Assembly (NCBI RefSeq): GCF_000283155.1 | Contig: NW_004454163.1 | Coordinates: forward strand, 1,199,176 to 1,263,175 | Origin: Ceratotherium simum simum | Taxonomy: Eukaryota; Chordata; Mammalia; Perissodactyla; Rhinocerotidae | DNA: 64,000 nucleotides | Direction: 5' to 3' | Shown: in pieces, positions 59,955-64,000 of the stretch | Position numbering within the stretch: the first letter of the stretch is position 1 | Layout of the letters: each line of letters starts with the position of its first letter | Made by a program: the position numbers and the translations under genes | The notes under the pieces: model-generated | The model's input: only the letters and a program-made list of their open reading frames with translations | Database searches by the model: none | What the model was told of the DNA's origin: nothing

Positions 59955-60600
59955 ATTAACTCTGTGCCTTAAATATTTATCTCCTCTTTTCCTAGTCCAT
60001 TATCATTGCCCCAGTTAAGGCTTTTATAATTTCTCACCTGTAATGTTTCAATTATCTTTTTAATAATGTCCCTGCATTAAATATTTCCATATCTCATTCT
60101 TTCTCACACTTTCATCAAGTCATCTTTTTATAGCAAATTTGATTAAGTCACTCTCTGACTCAGAATTACCCAGCTGCTTCACTTCAACTCCAGCATAAAA
60201 TATAGAACTCCTTCTCTGGCACATAAGACTATCGTTGATCTGGTGCCTGCTGTGTCTCCACTCAGCGACATGACCATTGCATTCTATAGCACTGCAGTGC
60301 TAAGCTAGGCTCCCGGAAGGTCCTTAGGATGTTTCGTAATCTATTTCCTCTGATCAGGTTTTATCTCATCTTATTTTATAAATGCTTATTTAACTTTCCA
60401 GTCTCAGAATAAATCCTCTCGTCTTCTTAGCATTCTCAGACCCTCTTTCTCCTATGTTCTCACCCTGTATGTTGTACATACTTTCAGGAAGCAATTATGC
60501 TATTATAATTGTTTGTACCTTGAGCAAACATGTCTTTTTACCTTTGTATACAAAGTCTACCGCAATGTCTGAACAGTATAGGTATGTGATATTTGTGGAA
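59955..60600 (+). repeat. Probable second L2 LINE copy, sense
   Basis: It repeats, more weakly, L2 3' landmarks: 'attatcattgccccagttaa', 'gattaagtcactctctgact', 'tatcgttgatctggtgcctg', 'ttgtaccttgagcaaacatg' and 'ctgaacagtataggtatgtg'. Together with 58900-59550 it suggests two independent L2 insertions in the same orientation. Confidence 0.5.
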
Positions 60601-60759
60601 AACATGAATTTAAGTATTCTCTTTAAAAGGTTTTCCTATTTTTACTTTATTTTATCCTGTAAAAAATTATTTCCCTAAAAAATTTCTTCTTATAAAATAG
60701 AAGAATCTCTAATTACTTGTTGGTTTTTGTTTGTTGTTTCTTTTCTTTATTATTTCTTT

Positions 60760-60954
60760 ATATTTTTTTTTTTTGGTGAGGAAGATTGGCCCTGAGCGAA
60801 CATCTGTGCCCATCTTCCTCTACTTTATATGTGGTATCCCACCACAGCATGGCTTGATGAGCGGTGTGCAGGTCCATGCCTTGGATCTGAACCTGCAAAC
60901 CCTGGGCCACCGAAGTGGAGCATGTGAACTTGATCACTATGCCACCAGGCTGGC
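60760..60954 (-). mobile_element. ERE SINE, antisense, diverged, 15-bp TSD with 2 mismatches
   Basis: The poly-T tail is at 60763-60774, followed by 'gaggaagattggccctgagc', 'catgcttggatctgaacctg'-like sequence and the head 'gccaccaggctggcc'. The duplication is ctttattatttcttt at 60745-60759 and ctctatcatttcttt at 60955-60969. It is an older copy of the short ERE subfamily. The 84-codon ORF across it is spurious. Confidence 0.9.
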
Positions 60955-61260
60955 CTCTATCATTTCTTTTTTATTGTGGGATTAGATTGTCTTCAGTTTT
61001 CTAAATTTTCTTTTACAATCTCATTCATTCACTGTGAGATCCTTCAATTTCTTTTCATTCTTCATTTATTCCAACTTTCCTCTTGTTGGTTTTTACCTCC
61101 TCATATCTTGGCTGTGCTACCTCACTCCTAGCACCACTTTCTGCCCCTCCAACTTCCCTTTTCTCCTTAGTCATGAGAAACATTTTGCTTTGTCCTTTCT
61201 TCCTTTCATTTTAATTTTACCAAAGTTATCAGAGAGCAAATTTTTATAGGAGAGAGCTTT

Positions 61261-62344
61261 TGTATTTTTACTTATGTGCCTTCAACTTCCCACTTCACTT
61301 TCTACTTTTGATATATAATTTCTATTGAGAATTTTATAGGAACTGGAATAAGTTCTGTCTTATTCAGTTATTAAAGAATATTTGTTGTCTTTCTATTCAA
61401 TGTATATTGGTATATATACCCCTGCTAAACAATTTGAAGATGACAAAATAATCTACTTCATTTGAATAACCAATGAATGTTTAAATGTCTTTTTAGGAAT
61501 TTGGTTAGTTAATGGCTGCCAGACAAAAATGGCAGATAATAAAAATGACAAGTCAATATAATCAACAATTGCTCACCTCTTAAAAGCAAAAAATTATCTT
61601 TTCTTTTAAAAACAACCAATTACCAACAATATCAAAAATTTCATTTGAATTTTTTAAAGTAATTTCAACTATTCAGATGTTTGTACTCATGTAAAAAAGC
61701 CTCCTAATAGTCTATATTTGGTTTTTGTAGGCATCATTTGAAAGTAGCATCCATGGTAAGAAAAAATATTTGATAAGACAATAATTTGGTGGGTAGTGAC
61801 TTAAGGCTAGCCAATTCATTTGATTAGACTTTAATACTAATGAGGCCTCAGTAATCAGTTTTGTCCTGCTATTGACCCCTTTGATTTAGTTAACTTTAAT
61901 TAAAATTTCCATTTAACCTCAGCCAATTTTATTGCAAATATATGCTTTTGGTTACAAAATGGATTGTACCAAATGAATATCAGTTGAACCTACTGTGATT
62001 ACTAGAAAACATAATGCATATTGGTGCCAAAGGGTCTGTATATAAATGATAATGCTTTAATAATAGGTCATTTTTTCACACCAGTAAACTTTCCCAAAGG
62101 AAGTATTAGACCTCTAATCATTCAATAATAATTCATTTCATACACTGTAAATAGACCAACAGATGGAATGGATGCTTTAGCTACATGAGTACCAATTAAA
62201 AATCGAGTTAAATCACTAGGTCATTATTTGGCTTCAATAATAATTAAAAAATAATTTGTTTGCCCTTTAGATTAATATCGTCTTATATTTCTAATATTTC
62301 ACCACAGAGATCTTTGTAATGTTTCTCCAGGGTTCTTGTCTGCA
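61261..62344. promoter_or_regulatory. Candidate conserved non-coding element (unproven)
   Basis: The stretch is repeat-free, AT-rich and not low-complexity. It holds clusters of homeodomain-like taatta/attaa cores and a TCF/LEF-like 'cctttgattt' next to 'agttaactttaattaaaatt' at about 61879-61907. It also has 'taattaaaaaataatttg' near 62238. There is no open frame or splice-site pattern that I trust. The call rests on composition alone. Confidence 0.3.
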
Positions 62345-62700
62345 TTTATATTAGCAACATCAATAGCAGAAACTGAATGAGTGCCCACTGCATGTGTTGG
62401 CCCCTACGCCACTGGCCTGTGATAATAACAATCTTATACGTCTTTAAAGGTTCAACTTTGTAAAGTATGAAACGATGATCAGACGTGGGTATTGCACTTC
62501 AATGTACTTTTTAAGCTTCATGAGGCAATAATAACACCACATAGATTGCACCAGGAAACCATGCAAAAATATTATTTTGTCCAATTGAAGACTAGTAAGT
62601 TGATAAGATACAGTAAGTAGTCTGCTGAAGGCCACATAGAAGTTTGGTAACTGGCAGTTTAACCCTGAACCCACTTCATTTGACTTCAAAATTTTCAAAG
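62345..62700 (-). mobile_element. Possible MIR-family SINE, antisense
   Basis: The end 'aaggccacatagaagtttgg', then 'ggcagtttaaccctgaaccc', resembles the antisense MIR core and head. The beginning 'gagtgcccactgcatgtgtt' resembles its 3' part. The total is too long for one MIR, so there is an insertion or the match is partly fortuitous. An 84-codon ORF lies here by chance. Confidence 0.4.
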
Positions 62701-63364
62701 CCTATGACATAGACCCTATCCTGGGTACTCTATGAGTCACACATGGAGAAAAAGTACAAGACATTATACATTCTGAGTTTTAAACAACAGGTACAAAGGG
62801 TGTCTTTGTTTCATTGAAGCAGTTACATTAGTTAATTATACTTTGTCACTAGATTTTTTTTTCTTATAGGAGAAATGTGGAGCAGCTTAAACTGATTTTG
62901 AAAAATATTGCCAGCATTTTAATATAAATAAAATACCAGTTCAAGAAAAACACAATATTATAGAAATATATATTTTATTGTAGGCTGCTTTTTAGTGCAT
63001 CACATGGGAAATTAATTATATTAAAATGTTCAAATTTCTACTCTATCAACAGTTGCAGATGAGTGAGCCTACGCATGTTTTAAATTATTCTTCAAACAAA
63101 ATAATAGCCACAGGGATTCCAAAAAATTTTGACCATTATCACACAGGTAAATGATCTGAGCAGGAAAATGAACCTTTTGCAATGGCTAGCTTTTGTGAAT
63201 GAAAGTTGACCTTTCTTTTGGAGACAACAGAATTCTGTTTTCAGATTTTAAGAGTGATAAATATAGAATTCTTTTCCTTTCTTAATAATATCATTGTCAT
63301 TGCTCGATTTTGGATTCTAGTGAATATGGTTTCCTTAACTTTAAGTAGATCTCTATTCAAAAGC
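62701..63364. other. Unassigned sequence
   Basis: AT-rich with no recognised gene or repeat. The 115-codon ORF that starts at 63206 begins here and runs into an antisense L2 relic. Confidence 0.45.
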
Positions 63365-63700
63365 CATTCATTCCCTAATATATGCTATTGTATACCCAAA
63401 AGTTGGGTATACAAAGATAAAGGATACAGTTTCTACCTCAAAGAATTTACAATTCACTTAGTGAGAAACACACAAATAACAAGAATATTACAATCCAGCA
63501 TGATACATGCTAAGATATATATGAGCCCTGGGTGTTACCACAGTACAAAGTAAGAGGTGTGGGGGTAGGGTGGAGTTGTAAGTGGTGACACTTATTCTGA
63601 ATCTTGAAGTGCATTTACCAAGTCTAAAGACTGCCAAGGGAAAGATTATGAACAGTATTTTACATTGGGCTAAGCAGTTTAGATTGTATTCTATTTAGGA
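63365..63700 (-). repeat. L2 LINE fragment, antisense
   Basis: Antisense L2 landmarks occur in order: 'ggatacagtttctacctcaa', 'agaatttacaattcacttag', 'acacttattctgaatcttga' and 'gattgtattctatttaggaa'. The copy is diverged. Confidence 0.55.
63389..63413. repeat. Short perfect inverted repeat
   Basis: Arms tgtatacccaa (63389-63399) and ttgggtataca (63403-63413) are exact reverse complements around an aag loop. It lies in L2-derived sequence. There is no T-run after it, so nothing suggests a terminator. Confidence 0.85.
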
Positions 63701-63718
63701 AGGATTTTTTGCATGTGT

Positions 63719-63937
63719 GAGGAACATCAGCCCTGAGCTAACATCTGCCAATCATCCTCCTTTTGCTGAGGAAGACTGGCCCCGGGCTAACATCCGTGCC
63801 CATCCTCCTCCACTTTACATGGGACGCTGCCACAGCATAGCTTGACAAGCGGTGTGTCGGTGTGCCGCGGGCATCCGAACCTGGGCCGCCAGTAGCAGAG
63901 CGTGTGCACTTAACTGCTAAGCCACGGGGCCAGCCCC
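63719..63937 (-). mobile_element. ERE SINE, antisense
   Basis: On the minus strand the head is 'ggggctggccccgtggctta' at about 63937, then 'ctactggcggcccaggttcg', 'agctatgctgtggcagcgtc' and two tail modules with 'gttagc'. The A-rich tail is nearly absent and I could not find a clean target duplication, so the 3' end may have been trimmed. The 73-codon ORF on this strand is the SINE itself. Confidence 0.9.
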
Positions 63938-64000
63938 AAGTGTGTTGTTTCTTATCCATTCCTTAGATCTTCACTCCAGTTCTCTGGAAAATTATGACAT

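Noticed and set aside
63206..63553. 115-codon plus-strand ORF, the longest in the window
   Set aside because: It runs across an AT-rich stretch into an antisense L2 relic, has no recognisable domain or composition typical of a gene, and no splice or promoter context. ORFs of this size are expected by chance in 64 kb.

Overview
This is AT-rich, gene-poor mammalian nuclear DNA. The diagnostic signal is a set of seven tRNA-derived SINEs of the equine repetitive element (ERE) type, several with near-perfect target-site duplications. They point to a perissodactyl, most likely a horse or other equid. I found no exon, intact protein-coding gene, functional RNA gene, CpG island or CRISPR array. The longest open reading frames are about 115 codons. 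Every one I could explain is transposon-derived or antisense to a transposon.

Layout. 0-12 kb: an L1 tail split by an ERE, an L1 ORF2 scrap, an ERVL-type LTR with an internal 92-bp tandem duplication, a second antisense L1 tail, a 39-bp near-perfect palindrome, a MER2-like Tigger derivative with intact TA duplication, an inverted pair of hAT-like elements, a split MER5A-like element and a MIR. 12-23 kb: L2 copies and a dense L1 pile-up in which minus-strand and plus-strand copies of the same L1 3' segment face each other, with two EREs. 23-31 kb: two MaLR-type LTRs, an L1 tail, a three-layer nest (L2 split by a MaLR-type LTR split by an ERE), and what looks like a decayed ERVL-type provirus with two LTR-like flanks and a broken reverse-transcriptase fragment. 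31-39 kb: long L2 copies on both strands and about 3 kb with no repeat I recognise. 39-52 kb: mostly unassigned sequence with MIR, L2, MaLR and two short L1 tails. 52-57 kb: a large Tigger1-like DNA transposon with a dead transposase and an L1 inserted in it. 57-64 kb: an antisense solo LTR, L2 copies, two EREs and an AT-rich stretch that may be a conserved non-coding element.

There is no operon-like cooperation to describe. The biology here is the layered history of mobile elements: L2/MIR and hAT first, then Tigger, MaLR and ERVL, then L1, and finally ERE insertions. The few sequences that might be doing something for the host are the repeat-free AT-rich blocks near 42.4-43.1, 50.6-50.7 and 61.4-62.3 kb. 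That is inference from base composition and motif content only. Family names were assigned by recognising consensus features by eye, so subfamily names and most element edges are approximate. I found no convincing previously undescribed system.
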